64,000 nt of DNA from Bosea sp. PAMC 26642 (GTDB lineage: Bacteria > Pseudomonadota > Alphaproteobacteria > Rhizobiales > Beijerinckiaceae). The position numbers and the translations under genes were made by a program. The stretch covers positions 124,001 through 188,000 of the forward strand of contig NZ_CP014301.1 in NCBI RefSeq assembly GCF_001562255.1. The letters are read 5' to 3'. Below are positions 42,835 to 52,023 of the stretch, piece by piece. A model generated the notes under the pieces. That model was given only the letters and a program-made list of their open reading frames with translations, was not told the DNA's origin and did not search any database. Each line of letters starts with the position of its first letter. Positions within the stretch are counted from its first letter, which is position 1.

Positions 42835-44052
42835 ATGTCCTTGCAGCCAGGCGCGCCTCTGGCGCTGCCCTCCACCGAGAACCACCCGCTCAGCGGGCGC
42901 ACCATCCTGCAGATCATCCCGGAGCTCGAAGCCGGCGGCGCCGAGCGCACCGCGGTGGATATCGCCAGGGGCCTGACGGATGTCGGCGCGCGCGCACTCG
43001 TCGCCACGGAAGGCGGCCGCCTCGTTGCCGAACTTCAGGCCAAGGGCGGCGTCTGGCTGCCTTTTCCAGCTGCCGCCAAGAACCCGCTGGCGATGCTGAT
43101 CAACGTGCGCAAGCTGGTGAAGCTGTGCCGCCACGAGGGTGTCGAACTGGTCCATGCCCGCTCGCGTGCGCCAGCCTGGGTGGCGCTTGCGGCGTCGCGG
43201 TCGCTCAAGCTGCCCTTCGTCACGACCTATCACGGCTCCTATGCCAGCCGCTCGGCCGTCAAGACGCTCTACAACTCGGTCATGGCGCGCGGCGACGTGG
43301 TCATCGCCAACTCCGCCTACACCGCCGATCTGATCCTGGCGAAGCACGCCTTCGCACGCGAACGGATTCGCGTCGTTCATCGCGGCACCAACTTTTCCGC
43401 CTTCGCACCTGCCGCCGTCGGTTCGGAGCGCGTGCAGGCCCTGCGCAAGGCCTGGGGCGTCGAGCCGCATCAGCGCATCGTGCTCCTGCCCGGCCGGCTC
43501 ACCGGCTGGAAGGGCCAGCGCGTGCTGATCGAGGCCGCCCGCATCATGCGCGACGCCGGCGACACCGACACGGCTTTCATCCTCGCCGGCGATGCCCAGG
43601 GTCGCGACGGCTATGTTAGGGAACTCGACCAGCTCGTCGCCAAGGCGGGGCTCGAGGGCCGCGTCAGGCGCGTCGGCCATTGCAGCGACATGCCCGCAGC
43701 CCTGCTTTGCGCGGCCGTCGTCACCATGCCCTCGACCGAGCCGGAGGCCTTCGGCCGTGTCGCAGTCGAGGCGCAGGCGATGGGTGCGCCCGTGGTGGTC
43801 TCCGATCTCGGCGCGGTGCCGGAAACCGTGCTGGCCCCGCCGCAGGTCGACCCCGGTCAGCGCACCGGCTGGCGCGTGCCGCCGGGAGATGCGCCGGCAT
43901 TGGCTGCGAGCCTGACCGAGGCGCTGGCGCTCCGCCCTTCGGCCCGCGATGCGCTGGCCCAACGGGCCAGACTGCATGTCGAGCGGCATTTCTCGCTCGA
44001 TACGATGGTGACTGATACGCTCGACGTCTATTGTGCGCTTCTAGGGCGATAG
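42835..44052 (+). CDS. Glycosyltransferase family 4 (GT-B fold)
   Basis: 405 residues. The N-terminal acceptor domain has TILQIIPELEAGGAERTAVDIARGL. The C-terminal donor domain has the GT4 signature PGRLTGWKGQRVLIEAARIM and the E-x7-E motif EPEAFGRVAVEAQAMGAPVVVSDLG. It transfers a sugar from an activated nucleotide, probably in envelope polysaccharide or lipid synthesis; the substrate is unknown. A GTG at 42829 is an equally possible start. It is divergent from the alpha/beta hydrolase gene. Confidence 0.92.
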   Translation: MSLQPGAPLALPSTENHPLSGRTILQIIPELEAGGAERTAVDIARGLTDVGARALVATEGGRLVAELQAKGGVWLPFPAAAKNPLAMLINVRKLVKLCRHEGVELVHARSRAPAWVALAASRSLKLPFVTTYHGSYASRSAVKTLYNSVMARGDVVIANSAYTADLILAKHAFARERIRVVHRGTNFSAFAPAAVGSERVQALRKAWGVEPHQRIVLLPGRLTGWKGQRVLIEAARIMRDAGDTDTAFILAGDAQGRDGYVRELDQLVAKAGLEGRVRRVGHCSDMPAALLCAAVVTMPSTEPEAFGRVAVEAQAMGAPVVVSDLGAVPETVLAPPQVDPGQRTGWRVPPGDAPALAASLTEALALRPSARDALAQRARLHVERHFSLDTMVTDTLDVYCALLGR

Positions 44053-44125
44053 GGCAATAGGCAGTCGCCAGTAGGGTTTATTCATCGATTGCCTACTGCC
44101 TACTGCCTACTGCCTCATTGCCCGG
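44051..44125 (+). repeat. GCCTACT tandem repeat and inverted repeat before infC
   Basis: Three perfect GCCTACT units plus a partial one (44091-44115). The block pairs with an upstream inverted copy: GGGCAATAGGCAGT (44052-44065) against ACTGCCTCATTGCCC (44109-44123), giving a hairpin between the glycosyltransferase stop and infC. It may end the upstream transcript or form part of the infC leader. Confidence 0.65.
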
Positions 44126-44204
44126 TTTCCATTGACATCGCGCATCTTTGTGCAATGTGTCTGCTCAGCGGCGCTGCTGGCGCCTGAAACAGGAGAATAC
44201 CCCC

Positions 44205-44747
44205 ATTCGTCGTCCTTTCCGTGCTGCCCCGACCCCGACCAAAGACGGCCCGCGCTCCAACCGCGACATTCGCGGCGTCCGCGATGTACAGCTCATCGAC
44301 GATACCGGCGCCAACCGTGGCGTGGTCTCGTTCTTCGAGGCGTTGAAGATTGCCGAGGATGCTGGTCTCGATCTTGTCGAGATCTCCCCCAATTCCGAAC
44401 CGCCGGTCTGCAAGATTCTCGATTACGGCCGCTTCCGCTTTCTGGAGCAGAAGAAGGCTGCGGAGGCGCGCAAGAAGCAGCGCACCATCGAGATCAAGGA
44501 GATCAAGCTCCGTCCGGGCATCGACAAGCATGACTACGACGTCAAGATGAAGGCCATGCACGGCTTCTTCGATGAGGGCGACAAGGTCAAGGTGACCCTG
44601 CGCTTCCGCGGCCGCGAGATGGCCCACCAGGATCTCGGCGTGAAGGTGCTGGAACGCGTCAAGGTCGACCTCGTCGACGTCGCCAAGGTCGAGAGCGACT
44701 GGCAGCTCGAAGGCCGTCAGATGGTCATGGTGCTGGCGCCGAAATAA
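44205..44747 (+). CDS. infC: Translation initiation factor IF-3 (AUU start)
   Basis: 180 residues. The N-domain ([42 protein letters not shown]) and C-domain ([32 protein letters not shown]) are complete. There is no ATG/GTG/TTG at the family N-terminus; AGGAG (44191-44195) sits nine bases before ATT 44205, which gives M-RRPFRAAP as in relatives. An AUU start is the classic infC feature through which IF-3 represses its own translation. It is not linked to rpmI-rplT, which lie 6.4 kb downstream. An upstream frame opening at 44148 has no support. Confidence 0.95.
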   Translation: MRRPFRAAPTPTKDGPRSNRDIRGVRDVQLIDDTGANRGVVSFFEALKIAEDAGLDLVEISPNSEPPVCKILDYGRFRFLEQKKAAEARKKQRTIEIKEIKLRPGIDKHDYDVKMKAMHGFFDEGDKVKVTLRFRGREMAHQDLGVKVLERVKVDLVDVAKVESDWQLEGRQMVMVLAPK

Positions 44748-44776
44748 TCGCATCGCTGCGTCATGCGATTCGACTG

Positions 44777-44802
44777 AAGGCCCGGCCCCTGCGCCGGGCC
44801 TT
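44777..44802 (+). terminator. Hairpin after infC
   Basis: AAGGCCCGGC and GCCGGGCCTT with a 6-base loop. There is no long T-run, but it is the likely infC transcript end. Confidence 0.65.
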
Positions 44803-44805
44803 GTC

Positions 44806-45594
44806 ATGTCGGGCCTCGCAATGCTTCGATCCGGCCTGTTCCAATCCGTCGAGAGTCGTTTCGTGACCCAGCCCAGCATCACCCACCAGCGCCGCGACCT
44901 TGCTGCCGCCCTGCGCCTCGCCGCGAAGTTCGAACTGAACGAGGGCATCTGCAACCATTTCTCGGTCGCGCTCCCCGATTGCCCGGACGGCGGCCCGCGC
45001 TACCTGATCAACCCCTATGGCGTGCACTGGTCAGAGATGAAGCCCTCCGACCTGCTGCTGATCGACGAGCGCGGCCAGGTTCTGGAAGGGGAGGGCGAGG
45101 TCGAGGCGACAGCCCGAAACATCCATGTCGCCGCGCACAAGGCCAATCCACGCCATGTCGCGGTACTGCATGTCCACATGCCCTATGCCACCGCGCTGAC
45201 CATGGTCGAGGGCGGCCGTCTGGAAATGGCGCATCAGACCGCCTGCCGCTTCTATGGCCGCACGCTCTATGTCGATCATTTCGGCGGCCTTGCGCTCGAC
45301 GAGACCGAGGGCGAGGCGATCGTCGCCGCCAACAAGGCCGAAGCTGGCGCCGACATCATCTTCCTCGCCCATCATGGCGTCACCATCGGCGGCCCCTCGG
45401 TCGCGGTCGCCTTCGACGATCTGTATTTCCTCGAACGCGCCTGCAGGCAGCAGGTGCTGGCGATGTCGACCGGCAGGCCCCTCAAGCTCATCTCGCAGCC
45501 GGCGATCGAGGCCACGGCGCGCGACTGGAGCCAGGTGCTGGTCTTCCAGTCGGAGAAGCATTTTGAGGCGCTGCGGCGGATGGAGGGCGTTTGA
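44806..45594 (+). CDS. Class II aldolase/adducin family protein
   Basis: 262 residues in the longest form. The fold is clear: GICNHFSVALP, YLINPYGVHWSEMKPSDLLLID, then the Zn-binding HVHMPYATAL and LAHHGVTIGGPSVAVAFDDL. These proteins range from fuculose-type aldolases to epimerases and decarboxylases; the substrate cannot be told. The start is uncertain: ATG 44806 abuts the infC hairpin, while GTG 44863 (VTQPSITHQRRDL) is closer to the usual N-terminus. Confidence 0.88.
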   Translation: MSGLAMLRSGLFQSVESRFVTQPSITHQRRDLAAALRLAAKFELNEGICNHFSVALPDCPDGGPRYLINPYGVHWSEMKPSDLLLIDERGQVLEGEGEVEATARNIHVAAHKANPRHVAVLHVHMPYATALTMVEGGRLEMAHQTACRFYGRTLYVDHFGGLALDETEGEAIVAANKAEAGADIIFLAHHGVTIGGPSVAVAFDDLYFLERACRQQVLAMSTGRPLKLISQPAIEATARDWSQVLVFQSEKHFEALRRMEGV

Positions 45595-45934
45595 AGCCCG
45601 CCGGCCAGGCATGGGATCTCTGCGAGAGGAGAGGGCAGGGACGGCCCGCGATCCACCAAGGCAGAAACAGAGCGCTCAGGTTTGTAATTCTGCCGGTGCG
45701 GCCTTCACCTCCCTCTCTATCCTTTCGGAAGAGGTTCTTCGTCGTAGGGTGACATCCTCTTCAGCGCGCGCGGCGGCACCTGTGACGTTGCGCAAGGTCG
45801 AGGACAGCTTCCCAGTCCATTCCTGCATCTGGCGTAAATTTATTCGATACGGGAAGCTTTGCCGTGATGCGAATCACGACGTCTGATGATTTGGTTCGAG
45901 TTGGCTGAAGTAGCGTCCATACGCATCATTCTGA
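45595..45934. other. Intergenic region, no gene seen
   Basis: About 340 bp between the aldolase-like gene and the CheW-domain gene. No convincing frame, RNA or operator was found. It presumably contains the promoter of the downstream gene. Confidence 0.45.
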
Positions 45935-48568
45935 TTGACGGGCCGGTATCGCCGGTGCGGCGATGTCTCGACCGAAAGAGCACAAGCCTTGGCAACCTTA
46001 CACAAGGGCATCGAGATCGACCCCTCTCTGGCCGGCTTGATCCGTCACATGCACGCGATCGACGACTACCGGCAGGTTTTCGACCGCCTTCAGGGTTCAT
46101 GGGACACCCTGACCCTGCTCGGGCAGCTCTCCGGCAATGCCACCGAGATGTCGGGCACCCGCTCGGCCTTCGAGGACCTGACCGGCAGCCTGCTCAACCA
46201 CCTGGCGATGGAGACGCGCGACAAGGTGGTGACCGACCTGCGCACCAAGGCGCAGAACACCATCGACGTACTCGTGCGCAACCTGTTCGAACGGACCGCC
46301 GATATCGGCTTCCTCGCCGCCGATACCGATATCCGCGAGATGCTGGAGGAGAAGACCCCGTCCCAGCCGGCAAGAGCCGCGATCGAAAGCCGCTTCCGCG
46401 ACTATGTCGCAAAGTACTCCGTCTATTCCGACATCCTGCTGGTCGATCTCGAAGGCACCATCCGGGCGAGGCTCGCGCCGCATGAAGTTGCAACGGCCAG
46501 GCACCCGATCATCGACGAGGCGCTGAGTTCGGATGGCGCCTATGTCGAGCATTACGGCGAGATCGACTTTATCTCCGGCGGTCCCGCGCTGGTCTATGCC
46601 TGGCGGGTCGAGGACAATGGCCGCAGGCCGCTCGGCGTGCTGGTCCTGGTCTTCCGCCTCGCCGACGAGATGGAGGGCATCTTCCGCAAGCTGCTGCCCG
46701 AGAATGACTGGACGGTTCTGGGTTGCGTGACGCCCGGTGGGCTCGTCGTGGCGGGCTCCTGCCAGATCCAGCTGCCGGCGGGCCTCGCGATCTCTCCCGG
46801 CATCCTGAATGCGCGCGAGCCTGTTGTCCGGCTTGGCGGGCGGCAATATCTTGCCGTCGCCTGCCGCAGTGCGGGCTATCAGGGTTACCTCGGGCCGGGC
46901 TGGATCGGTCTGGGACTGTTGCCGCTGCAGGCTGCCTTCGGCCAGGACGACGGTGAACTCGGAAGCAGCATCGACGACGATCTTCTCGCCGCCGTGACGA
47001 GCCATTCCGGGCTCTTTCCCGAGGCGCTGCGGCTGGTGTCGCGGCAAGCGGCTATGATCCAGCGCGACCTCAACCGCTCGGTCTGGAACGGCTCGATCCG
47101 CCAATCGGGCTCCAGCGAGGCCAATGCGGGTTTCTCCAAGATCCTGCTCTGGGAGATTTCCAGCGCCGGCCGCAAGACGCAGTCCGTCTTCGACGCCTCT
47201 ATCGGCGATCTGCACCGCACCGTGATTGCGGCGATCATGGAAAAGTGCCGCTCCCGTGCGGCATTCGCCATCGACGTGATGGACCGCAATCTCTACGAGC
47301 GCGCAAACGACTGCCGCTGGTGGGCGCTGAATGCGACCTTCGCGCGCGTCCTCGCCGCGCCGTCTCCGGAAGGCGCCAGGACCTGCAGCGACATCCTGGC
47401 GACGATCAACGGGCTGTATACCGTCTACAGCAATCTCATTCTCTTCGACGCGGCGGGCAAAGTCATTGCCGTGTCGCAACCGGAGCAGGCCTATCTCGTG
47501 GGCAGGACGCTCGACGCCGAATGGGTGCAGCGCACGCTCGGCCTGCGTTCGGGCCAGCATTACGCCGTCTCGCCCTTCGAGCGGACGGACCTCTATGGCG
47601 GGGCCGAAACGCTGATCTACACCGCCGCGGTCCAGGCGGCCGAAGGCGGCCGCGCGGTCGGCGGCATCGCGATCGTCTTCGATTCGACCCCGCAATTTGC
47701 CGCGATCCTGAAGGATTCACTGCCATCCGACGAAACCGGGACCGCGCTGCCGGGGTCGTTTGCTCTCTTTGTCGGGAGCGACGGGCGTATCGTTTCTTCA
47801 AGCGATCCACGCTTTCCGGTCGGCGCGCAGGCTCCCATCGTGATCGACCCGGCGACGCTGGCGGCCGACGGCGATCTTGCCTGTATCCGCCCGCTCGACG
47901 GGCAGCATGTCGCGCTCGGCGCCTCGCCTTCCAAGGGTTATCGCGAATACAAGACCAGGGACGGCCATCAGGCCGATGTGGTCGCGCTCTGCGCGGTGCC
48001 GCTCGGCGCCATTGGGACGGGCATTGTGTCGAGGCCGGCTCCACATGCGGCGGCAGCGCTGGCGGCGCGCAAAGCCGTCGACGGTGTCGAGACATATGAG
48101 GTCGCGACCTTCCATATCGGCCGTCACTGGCTCGGCGTGAAAGCGCGCGACGTGATCGAGGCGGTCGACCTGGGTGGCCTCAAGCCCTCGGCGAGGCAGA
48201 CCGCCGACGGCCTGCTGGCGGGGTACAAGCTGCATGAGGGCACGCCCGTTCCCGCGTTGCGCCTCGCCCGGATGCTCGGCATCCCCGACGCCGTCGCCGA
48301 GGGCCAACAGATCGTCATCGTCCGGGCCGCCGGCCGCACGCTCGGCCTGATCGTCGATACGCTTGGCCAGATCCCCGAGATCGCTACGAACGAGGTTCAG
48401 CCACTGCGCGATTTCACCGCCAAGGCGGACGTCCCCGCGCTCGGCGTCGTCGCCATGCGCGACGGACGCGGTGAGCCGGCCGGCATGTTGATGGTGCTCG
48501 ACATCGACCGGCTCGGCGCGCGCATCGAGACAGAGGGCGGCAACGGCTTCATCCGCGCCGCCGAGTGA
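45935..48568 (+). CDS. Soluble tandem-sensor protein with C-terminal CheW domain
   Basis: 877 residues in the longest form. The C-terminal 140 residues are CheW-like (YEVATFHIGRHWLGVKARDVIEAVD, QIVIVRAAGRTLGLIVDTLGQI). The first 700 hold two similar Cache-like sensor units. The first has IDVLVRNLFERTADIGFLA...YSVYSDILLVDLEGTI (from about 105); the second IDVMDRNLYERANDCRWWA...YTVYSNLILFDAAGKV (from about 445). No signal peptide or membrane helix is apparent, odd for Cache domains, which usually sit outside the cell. It probably couples a cytosolic signal to a CheA array. The start is uncertain: TTG 45935 or TTG 45989 (after AAAGAG). Confidence 0.83.
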   Translation: MTGRYRRCGDVSTERAQALATLHKGIEIDPSLAGLIRHMHAIDDYRQVFDRLQGSWDTLTLLGQLSGNATEMSGTRSAFEDLTGSLLNHLAMETRDKVVTDLRTKAQNTIDVLVRNLFERTADIGFLAADTDIREMLEEKTPSQPARAAIESRFRDYVAKYSVYSDILLVDLEGTIRARLAPHEVATARHPIIDEALSSDGAYVEHYGEIDFISGGPALVYAWRVEDNGRRPLGVLVLVFRLADEMEGIFRKLLPENDWTVLGCVTPGGLVVAGSCQIQLPAGLAISPGILNAREPVVRLGGRQYLAVACRSAGYQGYLGPGWIGLGLLPLQAAFGQDDGELGSSIDDDLLAAVTSHSGLFPEALRLVSRQAAMIQRDLNRSVWNGSIRQSGSSEANAGFSKILLWEISSAGRKTQSVFDASIGDLHRTVIAAIMEKCRSRAAFAIDVMDRNLYERANDCRWWALNATFARVLAAPSPEGARTCSDILATINGLYTVYSNLILFDAAGKVIAVSQPEQAYLVGRTLDAEWVQRTLGLRSGQHYAVSPFERTDLYGGAETLIYTAAVQAAEGGRAVGGIAIVFDSTPQFAAILKDSLPSDETGTALPGSFALFVGSDGRIVSSSDPRFPVGAQAPIVIDPATLAADGDLACIRPLDGQHVALGASPSKGYREYKTRDGHQADVVALCAVPLGAIGTGIVSRPAPHAAAALAARKAVDGVETYEVATFHIGRHWLGVKARDVIEAVDLGGLKPSARQTADGLLAGYKLHEGTPVPALRLARMLGIPDAVAEGQQIVIVRAAGRTLGLIVDTLGQIPEIATNEVQPLRDFTAKADVPALGVVAMRDGRGEPAGMLMVLDIDRLGARIETEGGNGFIRAAE

Positions 48569-48612
48569 TCGCCTGAGTACGCCGACGCTTGCGGTGTCTT
48601 CCCTAAGACCGC

Positions 48613-48652
48613 CCGCCTCGCCGACCGGGCCCGAGCCCGTCCGGCAAGGCGG
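48613..48652. terminator. Hairpin between convergent CheW-domain and dctA genes
   Basis: An 18-base imperfect stem (CCGCCTCGCCGACCGGGC region against GCCCGTCCGGCAAGGCGG) followed by TATTTTG on the plus strand. It probably terminates the CheW-domain transcript. Confidence 0.7.
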
Positions 48653-48754
48653 TATTTTGATCGACCGTCGATGAGGGCGAGTGCTGCATGATAGCCCAGC
48701 TTGCTCGGGGAGACGAGCAAGCTGGCCAAATCCATCGAGCGCAGATTTCTGGCC

Positions 48755-50080
48755 TCACCCTGCCGTCACATCGACCAGGGCAGGGGTGTTCAACACCTTT
48801 TCTGCCTGAACGCGATCGAGATCGCCTTCCCAGGCCGCGATCACGGCCGTCGCCACGCAATTGCCGATGAGATTACCGGCCGCGCGCGCCATTCCGATGA
48901 ACCAGTCCACCGAAAGAACCAGAACGAGGCCGATGGCGGGAATCGAGGGCACGGCATTGAGCGTCGCCGCGAGAATGACGATCGCGGAGCCGGGAACGCC
49001 ATGGGCGCCCTTGGAGGTCAGCAGGGAGATGCCGAGCACCAGCATCAGGTCGCCGATGGAGAGCGGCGTATTGGTCGCCTGGGCAATGAAGACCACGGCG
49101 AGCGTCAGGTAGATCGAGAATGCATCGAGATTGAACGAGTAGCCGGTGGGGACGACCAGGCCCACGACCGACTTCTTGATGCCCATATGCTCGAGCTTGC
49201 GCATGATCTGAGGCAGCACCGAGTCCGACGAGGCGGTGGCGAGCACGATCGTCAGTTCCTCGCGGAGATAGGCCAGGAACTTGAAGATGTTGAGGCCGGC
49301 CATCCGCATGACGAAACCGAGGATGACGACGACGAACATGGCCACCGCCACATAAAACAGCGCGACCAGCGACAGAAGCTGCTGGAGCGAGCCCACGCCG
49401 TAACGTCCGACCGTGTAGGCGACGGCGCCGAGCACGCCGAGCGGAGCGACCCGCACGATCAAGCCCATCGCCTTGAATAGCACGGCGGCGACCGCGTCGA
49501 TGAAGGACGTGACCTTCTCGCCCTTTTCGCCGACCAGAGCGAGACTGACGCCGAAGATGATGGCGAAGAAGAGCACCTGCAGCACGTCGTTGCGGGCCAG
49601 CGAATCGATCGAGGTCGTCGGGATGATGTTGAGGATGAAGCTGCCGATGCCCTCGCCCTGGAGCTTGTGCGCATTGGCGGCATAGGTGTTGATGGCGCCG
49701 GCATCGAGCTTGGTCGGATCGATGTTCATGCCGTGGCCGGGGCCGAAGACGTAAGCCAGCACGACGCCGAGTGCCAGGGCGATCGTCGTCATGATCTCGA
49801 AATAGATCAGCGCCTTGATGCCGACGCGCCCGACCTTTTTCAGATCGCCCGCGCCTGCGATGCCATGAACGACGACGCAAAAGACGATCGGGGCGACGAT
49901 CATCGAGATCAGTTTCAGGAATCCGTCGCTGAGCACCTTCAGCTGCACGGCAAAGGTCGGCGCGGCCATGCCCAAAACGATACCCAGGACCAGCGCGGCA
50001 AGAACCTGGGCGAAGAGCGATTTATAGATCGGAGTCGATGCGCTCGGTAGCGGAGCGGCGAGGGCTTCGGCGGTCATCAT
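48755..50080 (-). CDS. dctA: C4-dicarboxylate:cation symporter (DctA/GltP family)
   Basis: An inner-membrane DAACS transporter of 441 residues. Signatures are SDGFLKLISMIVAPIVFCVVVHG, IPTTSIDSLARNDVLQVLFFAIIFG, the serine-rich hairpin ATASSDSVLPQIM, VPTGYSFNLDAFSIYLTL (substrate-binding region) and GNCVATAVIAAWEGDLD near the end. It imports succinate, fumarate or malate (or glutamate in GltP relatives). The gntR gene ends 68 bp upstream on the same strand, so the pair is probably one transcript controlled by that regulator rather than by the rhizobial DctBD system. Confidence 0.93.
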   Translation of the reverse strand: MMTAEALAAPLPSASTPIYKSLFAQVLAALVLGIVLGMAAPTFAVQLKVLSDGFLKLISMIVAPIVFCVVVHGIAGAGDLKKVGRVGIKALIYFEIMTTIALALGVVLAYVFGPGHGMNIDPTKLDAGAINTYAANAHKLQGEGIGSFILNIIPTTSIDSLARNDVLQVLFFAIIFGVSLALVGEKGEKVTSFIDAVAAVLFKAMGLIVRVAPLGVLGAVAYTVGRYGVGSLQQLLSLVALFYVAVAMFVVVILGFVMRMAGLNIFKFLAYLREELTIVLATASSDSVLPQIMRKLEHMGIKKSVVGLVVPTGYSFNLDAFSIYLTLAVVFIAQATNTPLSIGDLMLVLGISLLTSKGAHGVPGSAIVILAATLNAVPSIPAIGLVLVLSVDWFIGMARAAGNLIGNCVATAVIAAWEGDLDRVQAEKVLNTPALVDVTAG

Positions 50081-50148
50081 GCAATTCCTTCTGGTGAAAC
50101 AGGTGACGGAATGCTCTCGGAGGTTTCCCTAGCCCTCGTGCTCTTTTG

Positions 50149-50856
50149 CTATGGCTTTCGCGGCGGGTCGGTCGGCCCGCTCTTCTGGATGGTCAGCTGC
50201 AGCGCGTGGCGCAGATCGAGGAGTGGATCGGTGTCGATGCGTTTGGTCAGCCCCGCCTCGACATTGCCGATATGGTCGATCATCAGCTCGGCGGCGCGCT
50301 TGAGGTCGCCGCTGGCGAGCACCTCGGTGATGTGCTCGTGCTCGTCGCAGGATTCAGTCGCGTCGTGGTCCGACTGGTAGAGCGCGGAAATCAGGACGGT
50401 CCGCGCAGTCAGGTCGCGCAGGATGTCGGCGAGGATGCGGTTTCCGAAGGCCTCGACGAGGCAGACATGGAAATCGCCGAGAAGATAGCTGCGCGCACCC
50501 GCATCGTTGCTGGCGATCGCCTCGCGCTCGCGGGCAATGTGGTCCTTCAGCTTGGCGATGACGGTCGGTTCAACCGTCTCGATGGTCCGCAGGATGCCCA
50601 TTTCAATGGCGCGGCGTGCCTGGAAAGCTTCCTGCGCTTCCTCGAGAGAGGGCTCGATGACGAACCAGCCCCGGCGTGGACTGACCTGGACGATCCCGCG
50701 TGTTTCGAGCCGGATCAGCGCTTCCCTTACGGATGTCCGCGAGACCCCGAACAATGTAGCCAGCGCCTGCTCGCCGAGCCGCGTCCCCGCACGGATTCTC
50801 CCGGCGAGGATCGCATCGACGATGATGCGATCGATGGGCAGCGAAACCGGATCCAT
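50149..50856 (-). CDS. GntR-family regulator (FadR/FCD subfamily) upstream of dctA
   Basis: 235 residues. The N-terminal winged helix has IIVDAILAGRIRAGTRLGEQALATLFGVSRTSVREALIRLETRGIV. The helical FCD effector domain (about 80-220) has DFHVCLVEAFGNRIL and DEHEHITEVLASGD, whose Asp/His residues would bind a metal and carboxylate. ATG 50856 has GCAGGA just upstream. A nested palindrome lies 9-40 bp before this start, arguing for autoregulation of gntR-dctA by a carboxylate. Confidence 0.92.
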   Translation of the reverse strand: MDPVSLPIDRIIVDAILAGRIRAGTRLGEQALATLFGVSRTSVREALIRLETRGIVQVSPRRGWFVIEPSLEEAQEAFQARRAIEMGILRTIETVEPTVIAKLKDHIAREREAIASNDAGARSYLLGDFHVCLVEAFGNRILADILRDLTARTVLISALYQSDHDATESCDEHEHITEVLASGDLKRAAELMIDHIGNVEAGLTKRIDTDPLLDLRHALQLTIQKSGPTDPPRKP

Positions 50857-50864
50857 GTTGTCCT

Positions 50865-50896
50865 GCTTATCAATCTTGTATGCAAGCTTGATAAGC
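50865..50896. promoter_or_regulatory. Nested palindromic operator upstream of gntR-dctA
   Basis: Outer arms GCTTATCAA (50865-50873) and TTGATAAGC (50888-50896) are perfect inverted copies. Between them CTTGTATGCAAG (50875-50886) is a second dyad resembling the TTGTATACAA-type sites of FCD-GntR proteins. It lies within 40 bp of the gntR start, where bound protein would block transcription. Confidence 0.75.
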
Positions 50897-51114
50897 AATG
50901 AGTGTGCCAGACGCCGACGGCATCCCTGGCAGCCTGTCTTGCTGAGGCAGGAGCTTCACTCTCGACGCTCCCTTGCCTCCCCGCAGCTTTTCTGTCATAC
51001 GCGCGTCCTTCGATCGCCCGGCTGATAAGGGCTGCCGTGGCGGTCGATCTTTGCTTCCAGCAAGCAAACATGAAGCGGCGCCGTTTGCGCGCTCGCGACC
51101 TATGAGGAGCGGAA

Positions 51115-51315
51115 ATGCCCAAGATCAAGACGAAGTCGAGCGCCAAGAAGCGCTTTAAGATCACCGGAACCGGCAAGGTGCTCTATGCCCAGGCCGGCAA
51201 GCGTCACGGGATGATCAAGCGGACCAACAAGCAGCTCCGCAATCACCGAGGCACCAACGTTCTCTTCGAGGGCGATGCGGCCAACGTGAAGAAATACTTC
51301 CTCCCCAACGGCTGA
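51115..51315 (+). CDS. rpmI: 50S ribosomal protein L35
   Basis: 66 residues, complete: [22 protein letters not shown], then [22 protein letters not shown] and a basic, Lys/Arg-rich composition. GAGGAG precedes the ATG. rplT follows after 28 bp. The leader of about 215 bp upstream may carry the L20 autoregulatory site known in other bacteria; I could not identify it by eye. Confidence 0.97.
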   Translation: MPKIKTKSSAKKRFKITGTGKVLYAQAGKRHGMIKRTNKQLRNHRGTNVLFEGDAANVKKYFLPNG

Positions 51316-51343
51316 CGCCCTCTAACCTTCCGGAGATCATCAC

Positions 51344-51733
51344 ATGGCTCGCGTGAAACGGGGCGTAACGTCCCACGCAAAGCACAAGAAGACACTCAAG
51401 GCCGCCAAGGGTTTCTATGGCCGCCGCAAGAACACGATCCGCGCCGCCAAGGCCGCCGTCGATCGTTCGATGCAATATGCCTATCGCGACCGCAAGAACC
51501 GGAAGCGCTCGTTCCGCGCGCTCTGGATCCAGCGCCTCAACGGCGCGGTGCGGGAGCATGGTCTGGTCTACTCGATGTTCATCAACGGCCTGACCAAGGC
51601 CGGCATCGAGCTCGACCGCAAGACCCTGTCGGCCATGGCGATCGACGATGCGGCCTCGTTCACGGCCGTCGTCGAGCAGGTCAAGGCCGTTCTGGCCGCC
51701 GAGCCCAACGCCGGCGAGCGCAAGGCCGCCTGA
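51344..51733 (+). CDS. rplT: 50S ribosomal protein L20
   Basis: 129 residues. [33 protein letters not shown] is the conserved basic RNA-binding tail; [26 protein letters not shown] is the conserved globular core. It is needed early in 50S assembly and represses its own operon in well-studied bacteria. It forms an operon with rpmI, ended by a strong terminator. Confidence 0.98.
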   Translation: MARVKRGVTSHAKHKKTLKAAKGFYGRRKNTIRAAKAAVDRSMQYAYRDRKNRKRSFRALWIQRLNGAVREHGLVYSMFINGLTKAGIELDRKTLSAMAIDDAASFTAVVEQVKAVLAAEPNAGERKAA

Positions 51734-51761
51734 GGCTTTTGCTTCGGTTTGGACTACGGAG

Positions 51762-51789
51762 AAGGCCGGCAGCGATGCCGGCCTTTTTC
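51762..51789 (+). terminator. Rho-independent terminator of rpmI-rplT
   Basis: AAGGCCGGCA and TGCCGGCCTT around a GCGA loop, followed by TTTCTTT. A textbook terminator 28 bp after rplT. Confidence 0.93.
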
Positions 51790-52023
51790 TTTGCTCTGAG
51801 GGGTGCCTGTCGTTCCGGCGCGTGCGTAGCGATGAGCCCTGGAATGCAGGTTCGAGGGCGAGTGCAATTGCTGCTCAGCGTCGGAAGCAGACGCTGCCGA
51901 AAACGTCTTCACAGCTGACAAGCGCGAGCCTTGACCCAAGGTTTCGTTCTCTTTATGTTCTTTATTGAATGCGTGGAAACAGGCGCGATCGGCATCTGTT
52001 GTAGCGTCCGTCAGGTGAATTGC

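Noticed and set aside
46097..47695. 532-codon open frame on the minus strand
   Set aside because: Antisense to the CheW-domain gene.
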